DNA from: a virus
Strand: one strand, 5' to 3'
Virus record (IMG/VR): IMGVR_UViG_3300020455_001388
Coordinates: 1-47,431 of that record
DNA length: 47,431 nt
Shown in pieces: positions 1 to 7,626 of this stretch; positions within the stretch are counted from its first letter, which is position 1; each line of letters opens with the position of its first letter. The notes beneath the pieces are model-generated. The model had not been told where the DNA came from. It did no database searches and worked only from the letters and a program-made list of their open reading frames with translations. A program made the translations under genes and the position numbers.

Positions 1-579
1 ATGTGGACTGTTCCAAATATCATTACTTTATTTAGAGTAATTCTGATACCCGTATTCGTAACTGTGTATTTTTTAGATTGGCGTTGGGCGCATGAAGCCG
101 GCGCATTTATATTTTGGTTAGCGGCTATTACCGACTGGTTTGATGGCTACCTCGCAAGAAAATTACAACAGAGCACCCCCTTCGGTGCATTCCTCGACCC
201 CGTTGCCGATAAGCTAATTGTAGGCGCTGCGTTATTAATGATTACCCACAGCTACGCAAATTTGTGGATTACCTTACCCTCAATTGCATTACTCGTAAGA
301 GAAATTTATGTTTCTGCGTTACGGGAATGGATGGGGCAAAACGGTGTGCGCGAAGCGGTAAAGGTGTCGTTCATAGGAAAAGCGAAAACAACTGCTCAAA
401 TGTTAGCCTTAATCGGCCTGTTGTCAGGACTAGAAACCTTCATGGGCTTTACCATTTACTGGGTCACACTTGGTTATATTCTTCTTTATATTGCTGCACT
501 GTTGTCTTTATGGTCAATGTTGGTGTACACAAAAGCAGCATGGCCACATTTAGGTGGCAACGCAATTAAACCAAATTGA
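1..579 (+). CDS. pgsA: CDP-diacylglycerol--glycerol-3-phosphate 3-phosphatidyltransferase
   Basis: This inner-membrane enzyme condenses CDP-diacylglycerol with glycerol-3-phosphate to give phosphatidylglycerophosphate, the committed step towards phosphatidylglycerol and cardiolipin. The 192-residue protein has the usual family length. The CDP-alcohol phosphotransferase signature DGx2ARx8Gx3Dx3D is complete, with D48-G49, A52-R53, G62, D66 and D70, and several hydrophobic membrane segments follow (about 10-25, 75-90, 130-175). The ATG is the first base of the window, so the upstream region is not visible. It is followed by three tRNA genes in the order seen around E. coli pgsA-glyW-cysT-leuZ, so it is host core genome and marks the left flank of the prophage. 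Confidence 0.97.
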   Translation: MWTVPNIITLFRVILIPVFVTVYFLDWRWAHEAGAFIFWLAAITDWFDGYLARKLQQSTPFGAFLDPVADKLIVGAALLMITHSYANLWITLPSIALLVREIYVSALREWMGQNGVREAVKVSFIGKAKTTAQMLALIGLLSGLETFMGFTIYWVTLGYILLYIAALLSLWSMLVYTKAAWPHLGGNAIKPN

Positions 580-661
580 TCGCGTTATAATCAAAATGAA
601 TAAAAATAAGGCAAACGAACAAAAAAATGCAAATTTTCCTTAATTTTCACTGTTTTTCGTA

Positions 662-689
662 TTGACAGTTTGGCGGGTACAGGTAGAAT
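662..689 (+). promoter_or_regulatory. Sigma70 promoter of the tRNA operon
   Basis: A perfect -35 box TTGACA (662-667) is separated by 16 bases from the -10 box TAGAAT (684-689). A GC-rich stretch follows the -10 box, as is usual for stringently controlled tRNA promoters. The first tRNA begins about 47 bases after the expected start site. Confidence 0.75.
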
Positions 690-742
690 GCACCCCACAT
701 TTCGAGAGGACATCACCGAAACGAAATGTAAGATTTAAGAGT

Positions 743-818
<76 letters not shown>

Positions 819-843
819 AAATCTAAAATGCAATAGCTAGTAG

Positions 844-917
844 GGCGGAATGGCAGAATGGCTATGCAGCGGATTGCAAATCCGTGGATCTCGGTTCGAC
901 TCCGGGTTCCGCCTCCA
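844..917 (+). tRNA. tRNA-Cys (GCA)
   Basis: A full cloverleaf of 74 bases with encoded CCA. The acceptor arms are GGCGGAA and TTCCGCC, and the anticodon loop TTGCAAA gives anticodon GCA. It corresponds to cysT in the conserved gammaproteobacterial cluster. Confidence 0.97.
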
Positions 918-976
918 TAAGCTGCCTTGCAGCATCAGGTTCTACGCCTGACACCTTTGCTGAAAAGCAACCCGAT

Positions 977-1063
977 GCCCGGGTGGTGAAATTGGTAGAC
1001 ACAAGGGATTTAAAATCCCTCGCTGGTAACAGCGTGCCGGTTCAAGTCCGGCCCCGGGCACCA
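977..1063 (+). tRNA. tRNA-Leu (UAA)
   Basis: A class II tRNA of 87 bases with a long variable arm (CGCTGGTAACAGCG) and encoded CCA. The acceptor arms are GCCCGGG and CCCGGGC, and the anticodon loop TTTAAAA gives UAA. It corresponds to leuZ, a known integration target of phages and islands. The phage integrase gene lies 107 bases downstream and points towards it, so its 3' half is very likely the attachment core. The tRNA stays intact after integration. Confidence 0.97.
1021..1063 (+). other. Probable left attachment site (attL) in the tRNA-Leu 3' end
   Basis: Tyrosine recombinases of temperate phages commonly use the 3' half of a tRNA gene as the crossover core and restore the tRNA with phage sequence. 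The integrase at 1170-2168 is adjacent and convergent with this tRNA. The exact core cannot be defined because the matching right copy is not in the window; I saw no repeat of the T arm and acceptor sequence further on. Confidence 0.5.
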
Positions 1064-1133
1064 CTTAAAAAGCCCATGAAATCAATAGTTTATTTATCTG
1101 ATTTTGTCGGCTCGGAAATGTCATTTCTGACAC

Positions 1134-1165
1134 TTCCTAACTATTTCCTAACGATATTTCCTAAC
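1134..1165. repeat. Three direct TTCCTAAC repeats, candidate integrase arm sites
   Basis: TTCCTAAC occurs at 1134-1141, 1145-1152 and 1158-1165, with start spacings of 11 and 13 bases, close to one helical turn. It lies between the tRNA attachment core and the integrase stop codon, where arm-type integrase binding sites are expected. The reverse complement begins GTTAGG, like the repressor operators, which may be coincidence. Confidence 0.5.
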
Positions 1166-1169
1166 AAAC

Positions 1170-2168
1170 TCACTTGTTTAAGCTTGGCACAACCTTAACT
1201 TTCCGATCGTAAGTATTAACCTGTCGCTCTGTTTTGTGCCCTGAGAACATTTGTTTTTCTCTAGTACTGCCTTCGTAATCACTAATCGACTTAGCTTTAA
1301 GATCGTGAAACGTGAAATCTAACGCCATATTGGTTTTTGCTCGCGCCAGTTCCCGCGCATCCATCCAGCCTTGATCGAACCCACGGCCCGTGTAATTTTT
1401 CCCGTTCGCCTGGCAAATTACCCAGCGGCTTATAACATTGCCCGTTCTCAATGATTTTGCTATCTCGATTGCTTTCTTGAGTCGAGGGGTCCATTCCTTA
1501 ATTTGTTTAACGTTGGTTTTACCTTGCTGAATAAAAATACCTTCATCACGTATCTGATCCCATGTCATAGCAAGAACATCACCTTTACGCGCAGCGCATA
1601 AGTAACTTATTTCCATTGCAGCTTGTACATGGGGTGGGGCGTTTTCAAATACTGCTTTGTATTCCCAGTCTTCAACATATCTGTCTCTGGCCGTTTCTTT
1701 GAACTGTTTAACCCCTTTGCATGGGTTCTGCTTAACTAAACCTCTTTCATAGGCCCATCGATAACAGCGAGACAGAAAAGCCTTTTCCCTGTTTGCTTGG
1801 GTTTTCGATTTTGCCCCGCGCTTATCCATGTAAGCACGAACGTGGCGAGGCTCTAATTTGTCGGGGTGCACTTTACCAAACACGGATAAAACTTTGCGAC
1901 TGTACTTTAAATAGTCAGCTTGGGTGGTTTCAGATAAATCGGAGAAGTCAGCGCTTTGGAAGAAATCGCCAACCAACCCAGAAAGGTTATCTTTTGATTC
2001 TAACGCTTGAATAGCATCTTCATGGGCCTTCAATACTTCCCATTGCTTGGCATCCAAAGAGCAAAGGCGAATAGCACCACCACCTTTTGGGTGGTACTCG
2101 TAAGCTGATTTACCCGGGTATACTCGTGGCGGCATCCATGCGTCTTTGCGGCTTTTCCTTTTTGTCAT
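1170..2168 (-). CDS. int: Phage integrase, tyrosine recombinase
   Basis: This recombinase integrates and excises the prophage at the neighbouring tRNA-Leu. The 332-residue protein has an N-terminal basic arm-binding region, a core-binding SAM-like domain (about residues 60-155) and a C-terminal catalytic domain. The catalytic residues visible are the Arg of AARKGDV, the His of HDLKAKS, the His of SGHKTER and the Tyr of VNTYDRK. The second box reads HxxK instead of the canonical HxxR, a variant common in this phage integrase subfamily. I chose the ATG at 2168 because it overlaps the upstream stop as ATGA; a start four codons earlier (2180) is possible. It is the last gene of the long leftward operon, as in lambda. 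Confidence 0.95.
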   Translation of the reverse strand: MTKRKSRKDAWMPPRVYPGKSAYEYHPKGGGAIRLCSLDAKQWEVLKAHEDAIQALESKDNLSGLVGDFFQSADFSDLSETTQADYLKYSRKVLSVFGKVHPDKLEPRHVRAYMDKRGAKSKTQANREKAFLSRCYRWAYERGLVKQNPCKGVKQFKETARDRYVEDWEYKAVFENAPPHVQAAMEISYLCAARKGDVLAMTWDQIRDEGIFIQQGKTNVKQIKEWTPRLKKAIEIAKSLRTGNVISRWVICQANGKNYTGRGFDQGWMDARELARAKTNMALDFTFHDLKAKSISDYEGSTREKQMFSGHKTERQVNTYDRKVKVVPSLNK

Positions 2169-2371
2169 GCTGCATTCCAATTAATCAAACTATCGGTTTC
2201 TTCTAGTTTCCCAATCATGGGGTGATGAACGTGATGCCAGCAAACTTTTATTTTGCCATCCATTCGTTCTACAAAGAATATACGATTTTTGGTTAATATC
2301 TCCTTTTGCTTACTTTCCTGTTTAGCACCAGTGAGCTCTTCAATCTCTTGATCTGTTAGAAAGTCTTTCAC
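2165..2371 (-). CDS. DUF4224-family protein next to integrase
   Basis: A 68-residue protein with an N-terminal FLTDQEIEELTGAKQ motif, typical of DUF4224, a family almost always found directly upstream of phage integrases. In this position it probably acts with the integrase, perhaps as a directionality or expression factor; that role is inferred from position. The start is GTG at 2371, preceded by an AAGGAG ribosome-binding site at a good distance. The stop overlaps the integrase ATG as ATGA, so translation of the two is coupled. It ends in Ala-Ala. Confidence 0.75.
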   Translation of the reverse strand: MKDFLTDQEIEELTGAKQESKQKEILTKNRIFFVERMDGKIKVCWHHVHHPMIGKLEETDSLINWNAA

Positions 2372-2383
2372 TCCCTTTGCTCC

Positions 2384-2521
2384 TTATTTAGCTAAACTGA
2401 TTTCAACAAAAGAAAACAGCCACAAGATAAGCTCTCCCGCACACCAACCAATCAACATAATCAGTAAGGCTATAATAAAAAGCTCGCCTTTTGTTGGTAA
2501 CACTCTACCTATTGGGCCCAT
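2384..2521 (-). CDS. Small membrane protein, 45 residues
   Basis: A short gene starting at the ATG whose first base is the last base of the upstream TGA stop (TGATG overlap), so it is translationally coupled to the gene at 2521-2802. Residues 13-40 are strongly hydrophobic (a run starting ELFIIALLIMLIGW) and would form one membrane span, with a basic N-terminus. No family is recognised. It is followed by AAGGAG for the DUF4224 gene. Confidence 0.65.
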   Translation of the reverse strand: MGPIGRVLPTKGELFIIALLIMLIGWCAGELILWLFSFVEISLAK

Positions 2522-2802
2522 CACTCACCCCCTTTGCGTAGCGTCTTTAAGTTAGGCAATGATTCAACCCATTTTAAAACACTGGCTAAATCATCCATTT
2601 CCATAGAATTGCTTATTTCAATATTTTTATCGTAGTCAAAAACCAAATCTTCGATTTCAACAAAACTATCATTGATGTTCACAAGCTCTATGTCGTAACC
2701 TTTGGCGAGCCCTGAAGGTGTCGGAGCATTACGACAGTAGGTGACAGAAGTTACAGGGTAACCTTTTGCTACCAGTTTTTTTCTGATTGCTTCACTACTC
2801 AT
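2521..2802 (-). CDS. Hypothetical phage protein, 93 residues
   Basis: No recognised family. The ATG at 2802 overlaps the stop of the upstream gene as TGATG; a TTG one codon earlier is also open but less likely. The protein is acidic in its second half (residues 45-75) and ends in KGGE. It is part of the tightly packed leftward operon, so it is almost certainly translated. Confidence 0.7.
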   Translation of the reverse strand: MSSEAIRKKLVAKGYPVTSVTYCRNAPTPSGLAKGYDIELVNINDSFVEIEDLVFDYDKNIEISNSMEMDDLASVLKWVESLPNLKTLRKGGE

Positions 2803-3068
2803 CAATCTAACCCCTTCATTCTGTGCTTGTCGTAACCATCGTTGTAAATTTCTTTAAGTACCCAAAACTCACTATTTGTAAGAGTAGAATCTTTCATAGC
2901 TTCTTTAAGGGCTTCTTGATAACCATCACAAGTTTCAATAAGCTGGCAACCTTTCAGCCATATGAAAGCCGTGTCTTTTCTAGTCCAATGCACTTCAGAG
3001 TTTTCGTAAACTGTTATCCCTGCGAATAGCCCCGCACACGCTATCATCACTTGTACATGTTTATTCAC
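2802..3068 (-). CDS. Hypothetical phage protein, 88 residues
   Basis: Start GTG at 3068 overlaps the stop of the upstream gene as GTGA. The N-terminal stretch (residues 6-20, VQVMIACAGLFAGITVY) is hydrophobic and could be a membrane anchor or signal. The rest is soluble with a helical, charged segment (EALKEAMKD). No family is recognised. Its stop overlaps the next ATG. Confidence 0.7.
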   Translation of the reverse strand: MNKHVQVMIACAGLFAGITVYENSEVHWTRKDTAFIWLKGCQLIETCDGYQEALKEAMKDSTLTNSEFWVLKEIYNDGYDKHRMKGLD

Positions 3069-3748
3069 GACTCACCCCCCTTGCGTAGTTGCAGTTCACA
3101 ATTCACAATATGCGCCCACAAATGCGCAACACCGTCATTAAACGCTTGTATCGCATAATTAGTTGGGCAAAACTTCTGGGTTTTGTAACTGCTTAGTACA
3201 TGTGCAAGCGCCTCAATCTGCTGCTCTATGGTGAATTTGTTTAGTGCATCGACTGAAGACCCTTCTACAAAAGATTCATAAATATCGTCCGCCAGATGAC
3301 ACCTTGCATAAAGCTCACCGTCTTCTTGCATATCCAAAAGCGGCTCAATTCGCATTGTGAGTAATTGATGCTGAGATTCTAATTCCGCAACACGCTCATT
3401 AGCTTCATTTAGTTTTTGATAAACAGTTAAGCCTTCACTTCGCTGCATCGTTACTGTGAATGCGCCAAGCTCCTCGCTGTTAAACTCTGCAACTAAGTAG
3501 TTGGTTGCGCCAGAGCCTTTGAATGTCTCCACGAATGCTTCGCAAAACACATGAAAAATATTACCGCTGGCTTTTATGCTTAGTTCGCCATTTTCCATAG
3601 TTAGCTTATTCAGCATTGCCTTAGCTTTGGCATCGTCAACCAGTGCGTCTTGAAGTTCTTCACCACGCTCATTTGCCTTTTCTAGCTGTTCGCGCAGCTG
3701 TCCGATTTCTTCACGCTGCTGATTGATAATATCGTTTAAATTACTCAC
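3065..3748 (-). CDS. Coiled-coil phage protein, 227 residues
   Basis: Residues 5-45 form a strong heptad coiled coil rich in Glu, Gln and Leu, and a second one lies near residues 110-130 (LNEANERVAELESQHQLL). The central part contains a GSGATNYL segment. The C-terminal 50 residues are helical and end in RKGGES. The start is GTG at 3748, overlapping the upstream stop as GTGA. It resembles the general make-up of lambda Ea22-type early proteins, but I cannot name a family with confidence. Confidence 0.7.
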   Translation of the reverse strand: MSNLNDIINQQREEIGQLREQLEKANERGEELQDALVDDAKAKAMLNKLTMENGELSIKASGNIFHVFCEAFVETFKGSGATNYLVAEFNSEELGAFTVTMQRSEGLTVYQKLNEANERVAELESQHQLLTMRIEPLLDMQEDGELYARCHLADDIYESFVEGSSVDALNKFTIEQQIEALAHVLSSYKTQKFCPTNYAIQAFNDGVAHLWAHIVNCELQLRKGGES

Positions 3749-3936
3749 GCTGCTCTCTCCATCTGAGTTTCATCTTTAATTGACACAACCAGTGCGTGAG
3801 TGAATGCCGTGCTTCTATTTATTTCGGCTGCTATCTCAGCTGTTTTATAGTTGTGCTCAATGAAATTTTGTACGATCCCCACTAGCATTGCGCTGGCGTA
3901 GTGGGGTTTGCCGTTAACGAATATCTGGCGCCTCAT
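3745..3936 (-). CDS. Small hypothetical protein, 63 residues
   Basis: A short protein beginning MRRQIFVNGKPHYASAMLVG, with a helical middle section that could be a helix-turn-helix (NFIEHNYKTAEIAAEINRS), though this is weak. The ATG overlaps the stop of the exonuclease gene (ATGA) and its own stop overlaps the next GTG. It ends in Ala-Ala. Confidence 0.65.
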   Translation of the reverse strand: MRRQIFVNGKPHYASAMLVGIVQNFIEHNYKTAEIAAEINRSTAFTHALVVSIKDETQMERAA

Positions 3937-4520
3937 GCTGCTTCTATCTCATCACGCTGAATAACATCAGCCAACTTCTGATAAATAGCAGAAACATGCT
4001 TAGCCTGGTGAATGGCATCGGCTAGAGCGTTATGCTTTTCTCCCTCAAACGGCATATCTTTCTTAGGGTCGAAATTAATAAGCTTGCGGCCAAGTTCAAC
4101 AATGGTTCGTACATCCATATCACCAGAGTAAGACCAAGGCTTTTGAAGCTTTAGCTGTTTGTAAGCGTTGGCAATAATTACGTTGTCGAATGTGCAACCG
4201 TTGCCCCATACTCGAATATCAGCAAAAGAGCATTGGGCTTCACTGATAACTAATTCGCTAAATGCGCGTAAAGCTTCACTCAAACCAACGCTATCATTGT
4301 GATTAATCTCAGCGCGCGCTTCATCGCTTTGGCCTAGCCACCATGCAACCGTGCTTGCATCAATCTCACCATACTTCGCCGCGCTTTCTAGCCAAATGCG
4401 CTTATAAAACTGCTCGCCAAATTCGCCAGTAAGCGGATTGAAGAATACAGCGCCAATTGACACGATGGCTGCGTTTGAGCCTTTGCCCATTGTTTCTAGG
4501 TCTAACATAATATTGTTCAT
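3933..4520 (-). CDS. DEDDh 3'-5' exonuclease
   Basis: This protein of 195 residues belongs to the RNase T/DnaQ-like exonucleases found in phages, close to the Rv2179c-type and exonuclease VIII-associated group. Motif ExoI is DLET (D7, E9), ExoII is the segment VWGNGCTFDN with its Asp, and ExoIII is HNALADAIHQA with the catalytic His and Asp. It degrades single strands or RNA 3' to 5' in the cytoplasm using two metal ions. I use the ATG at 4520, which overlaps the upstream stop as GCAGCATGA; the longer open frame to 4553 adds 11 unconserved residues. It ends in Ala-Ala. Confidence 0.85.
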   Translation of the reverse strand: MNNIMLDLETMGKGSNAAIVSIGAVFFNPLTGEFGEQFYKRIWLESAAKYGEIDASTVAWWLGQSDEARAEINHNDSVGLSEALRAFSELVISEAQCSFADIRVWGNGCTFDNVIIANAYKQLKLQKPWSYSGDMDVRTIVELGRKLINFDPKKDMPFEGEKHNALADAIHQAKHVSAIYQKLADVIQRDEIEAA

Positions 4521-4993
4521 GCTGCTTGTTCCTCTCCATAGGCCTGAGCCCAATCAATTTGCTTGAAGTGTTGAAGTAAGTGCTGATGGCACTCTGATCT
4601 CAAAGCTTCAACATCATCAACCTTTACTGTTCGCATGCACTCGTTTTCACTATCCCAGCCGGTTGGAACCCCTTTTGATAGCATAAAGTTTCTTGCTGAC
4701 TCGAATGCCTCTTTTGCCTGCTTTGTGTCTAGCATGAATGTGCAATTCCGATGCGTCCAAATAAGAAGCCCGCCGTCGATGAGTTCAAGAATTTTCTTGC
4801 GAAGTTGCTGAGGCCCAATCTTGTCAGTGATACTTTTGCGCTCGACAATATGAACGCTTGAACGTTGCATGTAGTAATCTTCACTGCAAACGCCAATGCC
4901 GCCGCCAATAAACCTACAGAGAACGCTCGAAGAAAGTTTCTTAAGCTGGGCCAGCCATATCTTGTAAATTAATTCGTCATGTGTGATTTTCAT
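4517..4993 (-). CDS. Hypothetical phage protein, 158 residues
   Basis: No recognised family. It begins MKITHDELIYKIWLAQLKKL and has a middle section (about residues 60-80, QQLRKKILELIDGGLLIW) that could be a winged helix. A good ribosome-binding site AAGGAT precedes the ATG. A GC-rich hairpin with a TTCG loop lies just upstream, so expression may be tuned there. It ends EEQAA with the ATGA overlap to the exonuclease gene. Confidence 0.7.
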   Translation of the reverse strand: MKITHDELIYKIWLAQLKKLSSSVLCRFIGGGIGVCSEDYYMQRSSVHIVERKSITDKIGPQQLRKKILELIDGGLLIWTHRNCTFMLDTKQAKEAFESARNFMLSKGVPTGWDSENECMRTVKVDDVEALRSECHQHLLQHFKQIDWAQAYGEEQAA

Positions 4994-5006
4994 GGTTTTT
5001 ATCCTT

Positions 5007-5022
5007 AGCCCCCGAAGGGGCT
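5007..5022 (-). promoter_or_regulatory. Intergenic hairpin with TTCG tetraloop
   Basis: On the minus strand the gap between rdgC and the next gene holds AGCCCC-TTCG-GGGGCT, immediately before the AAGGAT ribosome-binding site. There is no T run, so it is more likely an RNA-stability or processing element than a terminator. Confidence 0.5.
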
Positions 5023-5031
5023 TAATTCTGG

Positions 5032-5940
5032 TTAAGCGGCTTCGGAGCTATATAACTCAGTTAGGTTAAACTCAGCATCAATCAGCTTAATAAAGCCGAG
5101 CAGGGTGCTTACATACAGATAAACATCAGCATCAAATCGCACCTCCACTTGGTCTTTCGGAATATCTTCATTTTCTTCAAGAACGCGATCGGCTAACTTA
5201 ATGCGCTTAACTGAACCGTCTTCACAAAGCACTGCGTTAAAAGCCTCGTCATACTCAAACGCTACTTTCTGAACCAGCTTGCCAGCATCTAAGTGCGCTG
5301 ATACTTCGGCACTGTCTAATTCTTGGTTTTTCACGCGCACTATACCGCCTGTATCATCAGTGGCTTTTAACTCTGCTTCTTCCAACAGGCTGATAGTGTC
5401 AGGCGTGGTATCGGTAACCCAGTGCGTTAACTCTGCTTGTATGCTACGGCGAGCGAACGGCATAACTGGAAGTGAGCCCAGGGCTTTACGAACCATTGCA
5501 AGCCAAGCCTCAGCTTGTGAGTCTGAACCAGCGTGAACGATAACCAGGTTACTTTCAGGAATGATTGTGCCGTAGGTATTGGTTCGCTTTGTAAACGCTT
5601 GCGGCAAAAGCTTAGTGACAATCTCTTGCTTTAAATCGGCCTTTGCTTTTTTGCCAACCGGCGCGCCCGTTTCCATTTCAATGCGCTCAACTGCTTCTTC
5701 TAACTCGTCGTTTATCACGCTTGAAGGAAGGATCTTTTCTTCTTTCTGAATGCGAATAGTGAACATGCCTTGGGCAGCGTGTGCAAACAAACCGCCAATG
5801 CAGCGAGCAAAGCCCATTGTCGCTAAGTCGTGAGCACCACAATGGCGAAACTCATGTTCGCCGAACGCCTTTTCAAGCATTTCGCTGTTAAGCGTTAGCG
5901 GTTGAGTCAGGGTATAAATTTTTGCATTTTTAAATAACAT
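5032..5940 (-). CDS. rdgC: Recombination-associated protein RdgC
   Basis: RdgC forms a ring-shaped dimer that encircles double-stranded DNA and limits RecA filament formation; here it is phage-encoded. The 302-residue protein has the family length and its hallmarks: an N-terminal LFKNAKIYTLTQPL segment, a FRHCGAHDLATMGF region, and near residue 155 the VRKALGSLPVMPFA segment. It lies between SSB and an exonuclease in the leftward operon, so it belongs to a phage recombination module. The ribosome-binding site AAGGA overlaps the ssb stop, which implies coupling. It ends SSEAA. Confidence 0.92.
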   Translation of the reverse strand: MLFKNAKIYTLTQPLTLNSEMLEKAFGEHEFRHCGAHDLATMGFARCIGGLFAHAAQGMFTIRIQKEEKILPSSVINDELEEAVERIEMETGAPVGKKAKADLKQEIVTKLLPQAFTKRTNTYGTIIPESNLVIVHAGSDSQAEAWLAMVRKALGSLPVMPFARRSIQAELTHWVTDTTPDTISLLEEAELKATDDTGGIVRVKNQELDSAEVSAHLDAGKLVQKVAFEYDEAFNAVLCEDGSVKRIKLADRVLEENEDIPKDQVEVRFDADVYLYVSTLLGFIKLIDAEFNLTELYSSEAA

Positions 5941-5949
5941 AATTAGTCC

Positions 5950-6522
5950 TTAGCACGCTAGGTGCATTGCTCGATATTGTTTAAACAACGGCGCGAACGG
6001 AATATCATCATCAAAGTCAAAATCCGGCTCGCTCATCGGGGCCTTTTGTTGGGCATTGCCATGGTTGCCAGCGTTGGCCTGTCTGGTTCCGCGTTGGCTA
6101 GCATTCCCGTTAGGTCTATTCCCAGCCTGTTGGCCTCCTTGATTGCTTCCTCGCTGAAAGCCGTTTTCATTCTGCGCACCACCGGAGCGCCCACCAAGCA
6201 TTTGCATTTGATCAACAATAATTTCAGTTGTGTAACGGTCTTGCCCCTGCTGGTCCTGCCATTTGCGAGTTTGCAGCTTGCCCTCTACGTAAATCTGCGA
6301 ACCCTTTTTCAAATACTCGCCAGCAACTTCAGCTAAGCGCTTATACATGGTGATGCGGTGCCATTCGGTACGTTCTTGCACTTGGCCCTGTTGATCTTTC
6401 CAGCTTTCGCTGGTGGCCAGTGACAGGTTCGCCACCGCATTGCCGTTTGGCATGTAGCGAACTTCGGGGTCGTTCCCCAAGTGCCCAACTAGAATTACTT
6501 TATTTACGCCTTTTGTTGCCAT
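5950..6522 (-). CDS. ssb: Single-stranded DNA-binding protein with C-terminal extension
   Basis: The 190-residue protein has a standard OB fold in residues 1-110 (starting [19 protein letters not shown]) and a flexible Gln/Gly/Asn-rich linker. The acidic tip DFDDDIPF, normally the very end of SSB and the docking site for partner proteins, is followed by 14 more residues ([14 protein letters not shown]). This buries the terminal Phe. The extra codons bring the stop onto the rdgC ribosome-binding site. I chose the ATG at 6522, since homology starts there and it overlaps the upstream TAA (TAATG); the longer open frame to 6642 is not SSB-like. Confidence 0.93.
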   Translation of the reverse strand: MATKGVNKVILVGHLGNDPEVRYMPNGNAVANLSLATSESWKDQQGQVQERTEWHRITMYKRLAEVAGEYLKKGSQIYVEGKLQTRKWQDQQGQDRYTTEIIVDQMQMLGGRSGGAQNENGFQRGSNQGGQQAGNRPNGNASQRGTRQANAGNHGNAQQKAPMSEPDFDFDDDIPFAPLFKQYRAMHLAC

Positions 6523-6680
6523 TACATTGAAGCCTGTTGATTGATTGAATTGTTCACGCCCTTCGCGCGAGTGATAACCCAACCGCCTGGTACTGCTTGC
6601 ACCATTAAGTTGAACCATGGAAATTGATTGAATGCGTTGCACCAGCGGCTAGCGTTGGCGAATGTTTTGAATACGATCAT
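6522..6680 (-). CDS. Small hypothetical protein, 52 residues
   Basis: A short gene fitted exactly between two neighbours: its ATG at 6680 overlaps the upstream stop as GCAGCATGA, and its TAA overlaps the ssb ATG as TAATG. The product starts [20 protein letters not shown] and contains three Trp and several aromatic residues. No family is recognised. The double overlap is the main evidence that it is real. Confidence 0.65.
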   Translation of the reverse strand: MIVFKTFANASRWCNAFNQFPWFNLMVQAVPGGWVITRAKGVNNSINQQASM

Positions 6681-7048
6681 GCTGCTTCCCTTCTGTATTT
6701 TCTAAGACGAACGACCATTGGCAGTTGTTGGCGCAGCTCTCTCGCAAAAGGAAGCATTACCACTACTGGTGACTTAGCTTGCCATCTGGCTAAGCGTGAA
6801 AGCTCTTTCATCATTGAGCGGTAGTATTCTTGTGGAGAAGCGCAAAACATTTTTACTTCTTCGCCCGTTCGCAAATTTCTATAAAGCGAACCAGTTCCAT
6901 CACACTCTTCACACTCTCGGTCATGCCCACATTAACAGCATTCATTTTCACCAGAGCCATAGCAGTTCCAGCATTCTTCTTCTTCGTGAGTTTCTAAGAA
7001 CGCCGCCTGGGCATTTCCTGCCCACGTGTCATAGCTAGGTAAGATCAT
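6677..7048 (-). pseudogene. Zinc-finger phage protein interrupted by an in-frame TAA
   Basis: Reading from the ATG at 7048, which overlaps the upstream stop in the usual GCAGCATGA junction, gives 38 residues, then TAA at 6932-6934, then 84 more residues in the same frame ending RREAA. The two halves together carry a DnaJ-like zinc knuckle: CWNCYGSG before the stop and CEECDGTGS after it, with ENECC and CGHDREC flanking the stop. The stop could come from one change in a TAT or TAC codon. Downstream there is a TTG (6874) that could restart translation. It may be a broken gene, a readthrough gene, or two polypeptides. Confidence 0.7.
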
Positions 7049-7536
7049 GCTGCTACTCCCAAATCAGTGATTTCTAGCATTGAAAGGTCATAGCCAGCGC
7101 TAAATCGAGAACCGTCCGAATTGTTTAAAGCAACTACCCAAGTTCCGCATAGCTCTCTTGGTGAGCTGGCAATGGTAAATTCGTTTCCAATATGCAATTT
7201 ACCCTCAACGCAACACCTCTTAATTTGCACTTTCATCCCAATGCGAGGGGTTGTGGTTACACGGCCAGAGAACTTCCTCATTTCGGTTTCGGTATGTTTA
7301 TGTTCTGGCTGAACAGTAACGCCAACCTCGGCGGCCATATCAAAGAAAAAGTCAACGCGGCTCGCATCGATGTAGAGAATTTCTGCGGTTTCCAAGCCAT
7401 TCATTAACGTTACATCTTGCGAACGTTTACCATCAGCTGTTTCAATTTTCGTGAAACGTTTGCCGCCTTCCACGCCTGAATCTTTCCAAATCAGGTAGAA
7501 CATGCCTGGTTGTTTTGTTGATGCTCTGATTATCAT
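7045..7536 (-). CDS. Hypothetical phage protein, 163 residues
   Basis: No recognised family. The N-terminus (MIIRASTKQPGMFYLIWKDS) and the C-terminus look like small beta-rich domains; a Cys pair (CC) occurs near residue 109. It overlaps the zinc-finger gene by ATGA and ends GVAA. Its upstream gap holds two hairpins, which suggests a separate control point in the operon. Confidence 0.65.
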   Translation of the reverse strand: MIIRASTKQPGMFYLIWKDSGVEGGKRFTKIETADGKRSQDVTLMNGLETAEILYIDASRVDFFFDMAAEVGVTVQPEHKHTETEMRKFSGRVTTTPRIGMKVQIKRCCVEGKLHIGNEFTIASSPRELCGTWVVALNNSDGSRFSAGYDLSMLEITDLGVAA

Positions 7537-7558
7537 GGGTTATTATCCTCATGCTGTT

Positions 7559-7619
7559 GGCTGCACTGTCTTCCAAAACGATTGCAGCCAGTGGGTTGCG
7601 CCCCTTTAGTTAGGGGCGT
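7559..7619 (-). promoter_or_regulatory. Two intergenic hairpins
   Basis: The gap between the genes at 7045-7536 and 7627-8361 holds GGCTGCA/TGCAGCC (7 pairs, long loop) and next to it ACGCCCC/GGGGCGC with loop TAACTAAA. Neither is followed by a clear T run in the transcribed direction, so RNA processing or attenuation is more likely than strong termination. Confidence 0.4.
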
Positions 7620-7626
7620 GGTTTAA

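Noticed and set aside
884-1198. Open frame of 104 codons across the tRNA-Cys and tRNA-Leu genes
   Set aside because: It is read straight through two tRNA genes and has no protein-like features.
3933-4553. Longer start for the exonuclease gene
   Set aside because: The extra 11 residues lie inside the upstream gene and the internal ATG at 4520 is in the recurring ATGA junction and begins right before the DLET motif.
5279-5536. Plus-strand frames inside rdgC and ssb, including 5962-6336
   Set aside because: They are shadows of well-supported minus-strand genes and have no ribosome-binding sites or family features.
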